Shown one piece after another: positions 34,666-42,165 of a stretch of 42,620 nucleotides of DNA. The DNA comes from Bacillales bacterium. GTDB taxonomy: Bacteria; Bacillota; Bacilli; Bacillales; DASSOY01. The notes under the pieces were generated by a model. It made no database searches. It was not told the DNA's origin and was given only the letters and a program-made list of their open reading frames with translations. How positions within the stretch are numbered: the first letter of the stretch is position 1; every line of letters starts with the position of its first letter. The position numbers and the translations under genes were made by a program. The stretch covers positions 1-42,620 of the forward strand of contig DASSOY010000006.1 of NCBI GenBank assembly GCA_035700025.1. The letters are read 5' to 3'.

Positions 34666-36128
34666 AAACGTTCACCCTTTTCCGCGTTCATTCCGTTAAT
34701 GTGACGCCGCGCCCTCACCATTTCCCGGGATTTCTTTTCGTAAAAAAACACGACTTCGCCTCCCGGTGATCGCGAGCTTCGACCGACTCTCCCGGCAATT
34801 TGCACAAGCGCTTGTTCGGTGAAAACGTCTTCGTCAGCTCCGAGAACCGCGACCTCCGCTCCGGCGACAGTGACCCCGCGCTCGAGAATCGTCGTCGTAA
34901 CAATAACCGACAATGCTCCGTCGCGAAACTTTTGCACTTTATCCCTTCTTTCGGGGTCTTCGGAATGAACGCCATCTGCAGAAATGCCCCGTTGAACAAG
35001 ACATTGCGCCACCCGTTTCATAACCTCCACCTCGGAAACAAACAAAAAGGCTTGTATGTTTCTTTGCCCGCGCGTTTCCAGCCACCGGATGACCGTTGCA
35101 GGCAATTTTCCCTTTTGCAGCTGCTTTTTCCAATGGCCGCAGCCAACGAAGACCGGCACTGGCAATGGGTGACCGTGATATCTGCGCGGAATGCGAACGC
35201 CCGGCAATTCACCCGACTTAAATCGCTTTTTCAGATCGTTCGTCGGCGTTGCCGTTAAGTATACGACGGTAGCATCCGGCTGCTTCGCTTGGGCGACCGC
35301 GTGCTGAAGAGAAGCATCATGATGAAACGGAAAAGCATCAACCTCATCAATGATGACCAAATCGAATGTCTGATGGAAGCGCAGCAACTGGTGCGTGGTG
35401 GACAGGACGAGTTGTCCGTTTTTGTCGTTGTCTGAACTGCCTCCGTATAGAGCGATGATCTCGGAGAACGGAAATGCTTTGCGGAATCGCGGCTCAAGTT
35501 CCAAAATAACGTCTGTTCGCGGAGATGCGAGACATACATGCAACCCACGGTTGAGCGAACGAAAGACGGCTTCAAAAAGCAACTCGGTTTTCCCGGCGCC
35601 GCAAACCGCCCAAATAAGCATCTCCGGCAGGCGGCCGACAGAAGAGGAAATTTGCTCGGAAGCATGGGATTGCAACGGAGTCAGTCGGCCGTCCCAAGCG
35701 AGCGGATTATCAAGCTGAGAACGCATCGACGCCGGGCCGCTCCAAGTAAGAAGGGGTGTGCAAGTACTCACTCTGCCCATCATGATGCAATTGCGGCAAT
35801 AGGTGCATGTACGTCCGCATCGAGCACACAAAAATGAGCCCAGCCGGTCTGAATTGCCGCAGCGCGAACAAATCAAACGTCCGTCTGCATCGCGCAAGCC
35901 AGGTTCAAATGAAACATAACCGTTTGCATAGTGAGAGTGAATGGATTCAATGGAAAAAGAAAGTTCTTGAGGAAGAAGACGCTTGCCGAACAGCGATTTC
36001 TGTAATTCGGCGGAATAGTCGAATGCAGGATTAAGCGAAACTTTCGGAAGATCAGCCAAGCGGCAAAGAAAAGAGGGGGCTGAGGAAAAAGAGACGCCGC
36101 TGCCGGCGTTTGGGGTGCGAGGTTCCAT
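34662..36128 (-). CDS. comFA: Late competence DNA-uptake helicase ComFA
   Basis: ComFA is a DEAD-box-like ATPase that drives uptake of single-stranded DNA across the membrane during transformation. The 488 residues have a four-Cys N-terminal zinc motif (CSRCGNSDRLGSFLCARCGR and CTYCRNC), Walker A AVCGAGKT, Walker B IIDEVDAFPF, the SAT-like LTATPT and motif VI QIAGRVGRS. AAGGAGGTG precedes ATG 36128. Only 55 bases separate it from ptsH; no promoter or ComK box is evident there, so its promoter may lie in ptsH, or it is read from the nag operon. Confidence 0.95.
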   Translation of the reverse strand: MEPRTPNAGSGVSFSSAPSFLCRLADLPKVSLNPAFDYSAELQKSLFGKRLLPQELSFSIESIHSHYANGYVSFEPGLRDADGRLICSRCGNSDRLGSFLCARCGRTCTYCRNCIMMGRVSTCTPLLTWSGPASMRSQLDNPLAWDGRLTPLQSHASEQISSSVGRLPEMLIWAVCGAGKTELLFEAVFRSLNRGLHVCLASPRTDVILELEPRFRKAFPFSEIIALYGGSSDNDKNGQLVLSTTHQLLRFHQTFDLVIIDEVDAFPFHHDASLQHAVAQAKQPDATVVYLTATPTNDLKKRFKSGELPGVRIPRRYHGHPLPVPVFVGCGHWKKQLQKGKLPATVIRWLETRGQRNIQAFLFVSEVEVMKRVAQCLVQRGISADGVHSEDPERRDKVQKFRDGALSVIVTTTILERGVTVAGAEVAVLGADEDVFTEQALVQIAGRVGRSSRSPGGEVVFFYEKKSREMVRARRHINGMNAEKGERL

Positions 36129-36166
36129 GAGACACCTCCTTTTGAATAGGAGAAGACGGGTGGAGA

Positions 36167-36182
36167 CCCGCCTTCCGGCGGG
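36167..36182 (-). other. GC hairpin between ptsH and comFA without U tract
   Basis: On the minus strand CCCGCC-GGAA-GGCGGG forms a six-pair stem with a GNRA-type loop directly after the ptsH stop. TCTCCACC follows instead of a T run, so it is unlikely to be an efficient terminator. It may protect mRNA ends or reduce read-through into comFA. Confidence 0.6.
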
Positions 36183-36183
36183 A

Positions 36184-36459
36184 TTAGGCTTGTGGTTCGC
36201 CGATCTGTTCGTCTGTGATTACTTTGGACAATCCGTCAATGGCCGACTCCGCATCGTTGCCTTCGGCAGAAATCGTCACGACAGAACCTTTGGATATGCC
36301 GAGCGACATAACGCCCATGATTGACTTCAAATCCACCGTCTTTCCGTTATACTCCAGTTCGATTTCCGACTGGTATTTTCCTGCCTGGTTCACGACCGCC
36401 GTGGCCGGTCGTGCGTGCAATCCTGTTTCATGCGTAATTTTAAAAGTCTTTTTCGCCAA
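36184..36459 (-). CDS. ptsH: Phosphocarrier protein HPr
   Basis: HPr carries phosphate from enzyme I to the sugar-specific EIIs and, when phosphorylated on Ser46 by HprK, is the corepressor of CcpA. The 91 residues keep both sites: His15 in GLHARPAT and Ser46 in LKSIMGVMSLG. That makes it HPr and not Crh, which lacks His15. TTG 36459 is the start (GGAGAG eight bases upstream); it gives these residue numbers exactly, whereas a GTG three codons earlier would shift them. It is the last gene of nagA-nagB-nagR-ptsH, and no ptsI is adjacent, which is unusual. Confidence 0.93.
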   Translation of the reverse strand: MAKKTFKITHETGLHARPATAVVNQAGKYQSEIELEYNGKTVDLKSIMGVMSLGISKGSVVTISAEGNDAESAIDGLSKVITDEQIGEPQA

Positions 36460-36506
36460 TGTGAACACTCTCCTTTTCTTTTACGTTCAGTTTATCACAA
36501 TCTTCA

Positions 36507-37244
36507 TTATTGCTGAATACGATTTAAATCAATGGCATATTGATAGCGGTCCGCCCGGTAAATCGACTTTACGCTTTCGAACGGCGTTCCGTCTCCCAAA
36601 AAAGCTTTTCTGCGAATCAACAGTACGGGAGCACGTTCCGGTATCCCGAGATACTCGCTCTCTAATTGATTCGCCGCTGATGCCTCAATCACCTGCTTGC
36701 CATAGCCGATGCCTGCCTCATGCCGATCGCTGATCATTTTATAAATAGAATCCGCGGCTTTCTCCCTCGTTAACCCGGGGGCAAGCGCTTCAGGTATGAA
36801 TGTGGTCTCGACGGCCATCGGGATCCCGTCGGCCATGCGGATGCGAACAATCTCGTAAACAAGTTCATCCGCCGAAAGATTCAACTCCTTTGCCGCATGA
36901 CCCGGTGCCTTAGCGGCCTGGAACCGAACGACGCGGCTCGTCGGCAGCATTCCGCGTGCCTTCATTTCCTCCGTGAAGCTCGTCAACCCCTGTAACGGTT
37001 GCTCGATTTTTCCAGAGGCGACATAAGTTCCTTTTCCCTTTCTCCGGGTCAGCAAACCTTCGCTGACAAGACTGTTGATCGCCTGACGCACCGTCATCCG
37101 GCTGATCCCGTGTTTGTCCGCCAAGACGCGTTCCGATGGAATCAAATCCCCCGGACGCAGCTCTTCCCCTTCAATGCGGCGGCGTAGTTCTTCCGCCAGT
37201 TGATAATAAATCGGCAACGGAGAATGTTTGTCCACCATCTGCAT
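36507..37244 (-). CDS. nagR: GntR/HutC-family repressor NagR (YvoA-like)
   Basis: Transcription repressor of N-acetylglucosamine use; in B. subtilis it responds to glucosamine-6-phosphate or GlcNAc-6-phosphate. The 245 residues have an N-terminal winged helix (PIYYQLAEELRRRIEG, SERVLADKHGISRMTVRQAI) and a UTRA effector domain beginning near LQGLTSFTEEMKARG, with ESVKSIYRADRYQYAID at the end. AAGGAG lies four bases before ATG 37244, and a second ATG two codons later is possible. It lies 11 bases after nagB. A matching dre-type operator lies before nagA, which implies autoregulation. Confidence 0.94.
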   Translation of the reverse strand: MQMVDKHSPLPIYYQLAEELRRRIEGEELRPGDLIPSERVLADKHGISRMTVRQAINSLVSEGLLTRRKGKGTYVASGKIEQPLQGLTSFTEEMKARGMLPTSRVVRFQAAKAPGHAAKELNLSADELVYEIVRIRMADGIPMAVETTFIPEALAPGLTREKAADSIYKMISDRHEAGIGYGKQVIEASAANQLESEYLGIPERAPVLLIRRKAFLGDGTPFESVKSIYRADRYQYAIDLNRIQQ

Positions 37245-37255
37245 TCTGCTCCTTT

Positions 37256-37981
37256 TCACAACAACCGGCAAGCGTCACGGTCGGCAATGATTGTGGCGTC
37301 CGGATGGCTTTTCAATACGGATGCCGGAAACGATTCGTCGATTCCGCCGTTGAACAAACGGGCAATCGCCGGCGCTTTTTGCTCACCGGAAGCAAGCAAC
37401 AAGATCGTTTTGCTGCGGAAAATCGAGCGGATGCCCATCGTGATCGCTTGATGGGGCACATCGTCGAGCCGCGGGAAAAAGCGTGCATTCGCCTTCCTGG
37501 TCGAATCCGTTAGGCGGACAACGTGCGTCTCCGAAGCAAACGAAGTTCCCGGTTCGTTAAAACCGATATGGCCGTTGCGGCCGATGCCGAGCAATTGCAG
37601 GTCGGCACCGCCGGTCTTTGCGATGAGCGAATCATATCTTCGACATTCTACGTCCAAATCTTCGGCGCAACCGTTCGGAATGTGAACGTTTTCTGAGCAA
37701 AGATCGAGATGACGGAACAAATGAACGTCCATGAATTGATAAAAACTGTGACGGTTTTCGCGCGGCAGACCGACATATTCGTCGAGGTTGAGCGTCGTCG
37801 CGTGCCGATAAGAAGTACCGTTCTTTTTGTGATCGCGAACAAGTTCCGCATACGTGCCTTGCGGCGTGCATCCCGTGGCCAACCCTAAATGCAGTTCCGG
37901 TTGTTCTTTTACAAGGCCGATAATGATTTCCGCGGCTGCTTTGCTCATCTCCTTCTCATCTTGCACAGGGAGGCATTTCAT
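37256..37981 (-). CDS. nagB: Glucosamine-6-phosphate deaminase NagB
   Basis: NagB converts glucosamine-6-phosphate to fructose-6-phosphate and ammonia, which links amino-sugar catabolism to glycolysis. The 241 residues match the short Bacillus type (about 242). Motifs are LGLATGCTPQGTY (phosphate site), NLDEYVGL (catalytic Asp), NGHIGFNEPG (His and Glu) and HQAITMGIRSI. GGGAGGGGTGG precedes ATG 37981, which overlaps the nagA stop as ATGA. It lies between nagA and nagR. Confidence 0.96.
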   Translation of the reverse strand: MKCLPVQDEKEMSKAAAEIIIGLVKEQPELHLGLATGCTPQGTYAELVRDHKKNGTSYRHATTLNLDEYVGLPRENRHSFYQFMDVHLFRHLDLCSENVHIPNGCAEDLDVECRRYDSLIAKTGGADLQLLGIGRNGHIGFNEPGTSFASETHVVRLTDSTRKANARFFPRLDDVPHQAITMGIRSIFRSKTILLLASGEQKAPAIARLFNGGIDESFPASVLKSHPDATIIADRDACRLL

Positions 37982-39147
37982 GCGTTCCACCCCTCCCGTC
38001 GATACGCCACTCTTCCTTTGCATAGAGTCATGACAATCTCAAAATGCTCGTCGAGGATAACAAGGTCTGCATCCTTTCCCGCAGCAAGGCTTCCTTTCCG
38101 GTCATAAACGCCGAGCTGTTTCGCGGGATTGGCCGATGCCATTTGGATGACATCCCCGACCGTACACCCTGCATATTTTACCATGTTTCGCACGCCGTCA
38201 ATCATTCTCAACACGCTTCCGGCCAGCGACCCTCCCTCGAGTCTCGCTTCGCCGTTTTCAACGGACACCATCCGTCCGCCAAGCTCGAATCGGCCGTCAC
38301 CCATGCCTTTGGCACGGATCGAATCCGTTATGAGCACAACGCCTTCCGGACCTTTCTGACGAAAGGTAAGCCGAACCATTTCCGGACAAACGTGTATCCC
38401 GTCAACGATCAACTCCGCCTTTAGTTCATCGAACAAAAGCGCGGCACCGACAACCCCCGGCTCACGATGATGCAGCCCAGTCATTCCGTTGTACAAATGG
38501 GTAATGTGATTCGCACCCGCTTTAACGGCTTCGGCGGTCTTGGCGTACGTCGCGCCGGAATGCCCGATGGAGACGACAATACCTTCGCTCGTAAGCTTCG
38601 ACAGCAACCGAAACTTCTCGTCAAGCTCCGGCGCCATCGTCACCAACCGAATGGAGCCTTCAGCCGCCTTTTGCCAAGTACGAAACTGGTCAACGTTCGG
38701 TTTCGCGAGATATTCCCGGGGCTGCGCACCTGCTTTTTCAGGAGCAAGAAACGGCCCTTCCAGATGGACGCCGAGCATCTCGGCCTGGCCCGAGCGAGAT
38801 TCTTGCCTCCATGAAGCAGCATTTCTTAACGCTTTTTCAATCGCTTCTGTCTTTTGCGTCATCGTCGTTGCCAAAAAACCGGTCGTCCCCTCGGCAGGAA
38901 GACATTCAGCCATCGTCGTTAACGCATCCGGGCTTGCGTCCATAACATCCGCCCCTCCTGCCCCGTGAATATGGACGTCAATAAATCCGGGGATCGCGAA
39001 ACAATTTTCTGGGAGCGGCAAAACCTCATCATCGTCCGGGAAATTCATACATTCCCCGACTTCAGCAATCGACTCGCCGTCTACGCGGATGAACCCGTGC
39101 TCGAAAATCCCGTTCTCCCCGTAAATCTTAATGTTTTTAAATAACAA
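37978..39147 (-). CDS. nagA: N-acetylglucosamine-6-phosphate deacetylase NagA
   Basis: NagA removes the acetyl group from GlcNAc-6-phosphate, giving the NagB substrate. The 389 residues form an amidohydrolase barrel: PGFIDVHIHGAGG (metal-binding HxH), HLEGPF (metal Glu), SIGHSGA, NHITHLYNGM and the catalytic Asp in LITDSIRAKG. TTG 39147 is my start, since GGGGGGAAA lies eight bases upstream and the protein then begins at the first beta strand; an ATG at 39192 has no site. First gene of the operon, behind a promoter that overlaps a NagR-type operator. Confidence 0.95.
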   Translation of the reverse strand: MLFKNIKIYGENGIFEHGFIRVDGESIAEVGECMNFPDDDEVLPLPENCFAIPGFIDVHIHGAGGADVMDASPDALTTMAECLPAEGTTGFLATTMTQKTEAIEKALRNAASWRQESRSGQAEMLGVHLEGPFLAPEKAGAQPREYLAKPNVDQFRTWQKAAEGSIRLVTMAPELDEKFRLLSKLTSEGIVVSIGHSGATYAKTAEAVKAGANHITHLYNGMTGLHHREPGVVGAALLFDELKAELIVDGIHVCPEMVRLTFRQKGPEGVVLITDSIRAKGMGDGRFELGGRMVSVENGEARLEGGSLAGSVLRMIDGVRNMVKYAGCTVGDVIQMASANPAKQLGVYDRKGSLAAGKDADLVILDEHFEIVMTLCKGRVAYRREGWNA

Positions 39148-39190
39148 GTGGCTTTCCCCCCGCTTACCGGAACTATTGATCTTTTTATCC

Positions 39191-39219
39191 AATTTATCAT
39201 TGATTGATCTAGTTGTCTA
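39191..39219 (-). promoter_or_regulatory. Probable promoter of nagA-nagB-nagR-ptsH
   Basis: On the minus strand TAGACA (39219-39214; five of six to TTGACA), 17 bases, then TAAATT (39196-39191; four of six). The -35 lies inside the NagR-type operator, so bound repressor would block polymerase. Confidence 0.55.
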
Positions 39220-39226
39220 TACCAGT
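39211..39226. promoter_or_regulatory. NagR (dre-type) operator upstream of nagA
   Basis: The minus strand reads ACTGGTATAGACAACT, an imperfect palindrome close to the dre consensus of GntR/HutC regulators (core TGGTCTAGACCA) and to NagR sites in B. subtilis. It overlaps the -35 of the operon promoter. Confidence 0.8.
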
Positions 39227-39309
39227 TGGGTTAAAAGTATCGCTCGCTGACTTCGCTGCTGCATGTTCCGCATTCTGCCTGCCGCCGCAAATCTCTTGAT
39301 TAAGCCCAT

Positions 39310-39342
39310 AAAAAGAAAGCGGCCCGATTCATAAGACCGCTT
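39310..39342 (-). terminator. Rho-independent terminator of degSU
   Basis: On the minus strand AAGCGG (39342-39337) pairs with CCGCTT (39322-39317) around a 14-base loop that can itself partly pair, then TCTTTTTATG. It lies about 95 bases after the degU stop. Besides this, 39227-39435 contains nothing else I can name. Confidence 0.7.
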
Positions 39343-39435
39343 CCCCGTATCCATCGTCTTGATTTCACAAATAAAAACCGAAAGCTAACCAAGGAAATCG
39401 TACGAGTGCCTCCCCGTCGAAATTCGCTGAAATCG

Positions 39436-40140
39436 TCACATCACCCGCACCCATCCGTTTTTGATCGCCTCGACAACCGCCTGAGTCCGATCTTCGACAT
39501 TGATTTTTTGTAAAATGTTGCTCACATGATTTTTGACCGTCTTTTCGCTGATGTACAAGGCTTCCCCAATGGCGCGGTTGCTTTTTCCGTCGGCCAGCAG
39601 TTGCAGCACTTCGCACTCCCTGCGCGTTAAAATGTGCAACGGTTTGCGGTATTCGATGTTCCCGTAGCCGGAGTCGTTATTGTCACCACCGTTCGCCAAC
39701 CGGCGAAACTCGTTGATTAAATTATGGGTTACTTTCGGATGAATGTAAGCGCCTCCCTCAGAGACGACGCGAACTGCTTCGACGAGCGAATCGGAATCCA
39801 TCTCCTTCAGCAAGTATCCCGAAGCGCCGGATTTCAAGGCGTGCGTGACGTAGCTTTCATCATCATGTATGGATAAAATAATGACCTTTGTGTCGGGGGA
39901 AGCTTCCATGAGTCTACGTGTAGCTTCGACACCGTTAATCCCCGGCATGTTGATGTCCATCAATACGACATCCGGTTCGTGAACCTTGACGATCGCCTCC
40001 ACCTCTTTGCCGTCGTCCCCTTCGTCCACCACTTTGAAATCATCAACCATTTCGAGAATCCGCTTTACGCCTTCCCGAAACAGCCGATGATCGTCAATCA
40101 AAACGATTCTGGTCGATTTCACCTTATTGAATTTTGTCAT
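39436..40140 (-). CDS. degU: Two-component response regulator DegU
   Basis: DegU controls exoenzymes, motility, competence and biofilm genes according to its phosphorylation state. The 234 residues have a receiver domain with the acid pocket IDDH, the phospho-acceptor Asp62 in VLMDINMPG (Asp56 in B. subtilis; the N-terminus is longer here), Thr/Lys positions in ILSIHDD and GYLLKEM, and a C-terminal LuxR/NarL helix-turn-helix ([20 protein letters not shown], then [14 protein letters not shown]). Its ATG overlaps the degS stop as ATGA. In B. subtilis yviA (DegV family) lies between degU and comFA; here the nag operon does. Confidence 0.97.
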   Translation of the reverse strand: MTKFNKVKSTRIVLIDDHRLFREGVKRILEMVDDFKVVDEGDDGKEVEAIVKVHEPDVVLMDINMPGINGVEATRRLMEASPDTKVIILSIHDDESYVTHALKSGASGYLLKEMDSDSLVEAVRVVSEGGAYIHPKVTHNLINEFRRLANGGDNNDSGYGNIEYRKPLHILTRRECEVLQLLADGKSNRAIGEALYISEKTVKNHVSNILQKINVEDRTQAVVEAIKNGWVRVM

Positions 40141-41261
40141 GTGGCATCCCCCTGATTATGAACTGGAATCTGGAAAACGATGACGGTGCCGATTCCCGAC
40201 TCCGACAAAACCGAAAATTCTCCTTCCAACAGCTCTACTCTTTCTCTCATGCCTACGAATCCGAATGTCCCTTTCTTCTCATCCCTCGGGGAAAACCCTT
40301 TCCCGTCGTCTTTAATGACCATCAAGATCATGTTTTGGTCAAATTGTATTTTCACGTGAATCGCGTTCGCTTCCGCATGTTTACACGCATTTTGTACGGC
40401 TTCCTGGATGAGCCGAAACAAGGCCGCTTCCATTTTCGGCGACAGCCGGAACAATGATCCTTTCTTCTCTAACGTGATCGGAATGTTTTCTTGTTCTTCC
40501 ATGCGCCGTAAATATTTATCAAGCGTCGGAATCAACCCGAGATCGTCCAAAGTCATCGGACGCAAATCGTAAATAATTCTGCGGACATCCGTCAACGCCT
40601 GTCTGATCATTTCTCTTAAATGTTCAAATTCTTCATTGGCCGCTTCGCTGCCTTTGTTTTTTTGGATATGCTCCACAAGTTCGGACGTAAGCAAAACACG
40701 GGCGAGCGTTTGAGCGGGGCCGTCGTGAATTTCACGCGACAATCTTCGCCTCTCTTCCTCCTGAGCTTCGATGATTTTCAGCCCGAGCGCTTGTTTGTTT
40801 TGCGCGTCTTCCACCATTTCGCCAATCTGCCGCAAATCCCCGTTTAAATAATTCAACACGACCGACACTTGTCCGATTATCGCCTCTGCACGCTCGATCT
40901 TTTCTTGCAACGAAACCGCCTTTTGTTCGAGATGGTCCCGTTTTTCTTTTAACTTCAGTTCTGCTTTCCGCGCTTTCGTTAATTTCTCCTGCACTTCCTG
41001 AACCTGCTCTTGCAGGTTGCGGAACTCGGCCAGTGTATGCCGCCTATAATGCTTTGTGATCGCCGCAAAGCGCAATTTCGATTCACCGGCTTCTGTTGCG
41101 AGTGATTCACACTCTTTTATCTTATCGGCAGCCTCATAGCGGACGATTTCGAGATCTTTCAACACTTTGTCACATTCTTCTCTCGACGTTTCCCCCACTT
41201 CGTATATTTGTTTTTTGCTGCCAACAACGGTTTCCACCATGTTCGCCAAAATAGAATCCAA
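40137..41261 (-). CDS. degS: Cytosolic sensor histidine kinase DegS
   Basis: DegS phosphorylates DegU. The 374 residues lack membrane segments. The N-terminal half is a sensor plus coiled coil (about 50-150, rich in Glu, Lys and Gln); HisKA_3 follows with the phospho-acceptor in [13 protein letters not shown], then the HATPase domain with [12 protein letters not shown] (N box) and DDGKGFSP (G1 box), and [18 protein letters not shown] 41261 (LDSIL in B. subtilis aligns here) is the best start; the ribosome site is weak (GGATGTGA). It is divergent from yvyE across a 235-base gap. Confidence 0.96.
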   Translation of the reverse strand: MDSILANMVETVVGSKKQIYEVGETSREECDKVLKDLEIVRYEAADKIKECESLATEAGESKLRFAAITKHYRRHTLAEFRNLQEQVQEVQEKLTKARKAELKLKEKRDHLEQKAVSLQEKIERAEAIIGQVSVVLNYLNGDLRQIGEMVEDAQNKQALGLKIIEAQEEERRRLSREIHDGPAQTLARVLLTSELVEHIQKNKGSEAANEEFEHLREMIRQALTDVRRIIYDLRPMTLDDLGLIPTLDKYLRRMEEQENIPITLEKKGSLFRLSPKMEAALFRLIQEAVQNACKHAEANAIHVKIQFDQNMILMVIKDDGKGFSPRDEKKGTFGFVGMRERVELLEGEFSVLSESGIGTVIVFQIPVHNQGDAT

Positions 41262-41326
41262 TATTCATTCACATCCAATTTTGCGTTCTTTTGACGATCA
41301 AGATAGGCCTCCACAGTAAATGTAAC

Positions 41327-41367
41327 GAAAATAAGGCATTTTTGCCAGAATCCGTGAGCCTATTTTC
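41327..41367. repeat. Imperfect palindrome in degS-yvyE intergenic region
   Basis: GAAAATAAGG (41327-41336) and CCTATTTTC (41359-41367) are inverted copies with one extra base, around a 22-base centre that starts with GGCATTTTTGCC, itself a small hairpin. It lies in the degS leader region, about 65-105 bases before the degS start. It could be a leader structure, an operator or an intergenic repeat unit. The hisZ-hisG gap has a loosely similar GGCAAAA-rich segment at 1962-1980. Confidence 0.55.
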
Positions 41368-41496
41368 AAAAATAAGCATATAGTCCTTCGCAGATGGTTT
41401 TGAAGAAAGTACTCCCTAAGTTATAATTCGGCAAGAGAACTTATTTTTTGACAGTTATCGTGAAAAATTCACATTTTTCAAAAAGGACGGGTTGGC

Positions 41497-42126
41497 ATGT
41501 TATCCTTTTATTATACAGTAAACGGCTTCGCCAGACATTGTCTAATCATACAAAAGTCACAATTTATTGCCTCCGTGAACCGTGTCGAAACCGAAAGCGA
41601 AGCGCTCGACTTTATTGAAAAAACAAAACGGGAATTCCGCGACGCCAACCATAACTGCTCTGCTTACCTTATCGGCAAACGAGGCGAAATTCAAAAGGCG
41701 AACGACGACGGAGAGCCAAGCGGAACCGCGGGCGTACCGATGCTGGAAGGATTAAAAAAATTAGAGGTGAGAAACACGGTCGTCGTCACCTCCCGATACT
41801 TCGGAGGAATCAAACTCGGGGCCGGCGGATTAATTCGCGCCTATAGCAGCGCTGCGACCGCTGCAATCAAAAAAGCCGGCATCGTGAAATTCATTTTGAC
41901 GCGCAGTATCCAATTGGAGATGGATTATACTTGGCTCGGCAAGCTCGAAAACGAATTGCGAAGCAAGTACTCAATCACCCGCATCCAATACGAAGAACGA
42001 GTAAAGATGGAAGTCCTCGTTCCACGCTCAAACGTCGAATCGTTCGTTGAATGGGTCAATGAAAAAACAAACGGTCAATCAACCATCACCTACGGGGAAT
42101 GGCTCTATGAAGCGGATAGTCAATAA
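41497..42126 (+). CDS. yvyE: YigZ/IMPACT-family protein YvyE
   Basis: Protein of the UPF0029/IMPACT family, cytosolic, with unsettled function (ribosome or stress links are proposed for relatives). The 209 residues have the N-terminal signature KSQFIASV, DANHNCSAYLIG and NDDGEPSGTAGVPML, then TSRYFGGIKLGAGGLIRAYS, and a C-terminal ferredoxin-like DUF1949 domain (from about 140). AAAAAGGA lies before ATG 41497. A TTGACA with weak -10 is found about 50 bases upstream (41448). It is one of two plus-strand genes here, convergent with the LCP gene; the order degS-yvyE-LCP matches B. subtilis. Confidence 0.94.
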   Translation: MLSFYYTVNGFARHCLIIQKSQFIASVNRVETESEALDFIEKTKREFRDANHNCSAYLIGKRGEIQKANDDGEPSGTAGVPMLEGLKKLEVRNTVVVTSRYFGGIKLGAGGLIRAYSSAATAAIKKAGIVKFILTRSIQLEMDYTWLGKLENELRSKYSITRIQYEERVKMEVLVPRSNVESFVEWVNEKTNGQSTITYGEWLYEADSQ

Positions 42127-42157
42127 AAAAGCAAGAAAAAATCCTTCGTCTTCTTGC
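42125..42157 (-). terminator. Terminator of the LCP gene, convergent with yvyE
   Basis: GCAAGAA (42131-42137) and TTCTTGC (42151-42157) form a seven-pair stem with a 13-base loop. On the minus strand six T residues follow. It lies directly after the LCP stop and touches the yvyE stop, so it might serve both strands weakly. Confidence 0.72.
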
Positions 42158-42165
42158 CGGCTTTC

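Noticed and set aside
36440..36460. AAAAAGACTTTT near the ptsH start as a ComK box for comFA
   Set aside because: The spacing does not fit the AAAA-N5-TTTT pair rule well, it lies within coding sequence and is over 300 bases from comFA.
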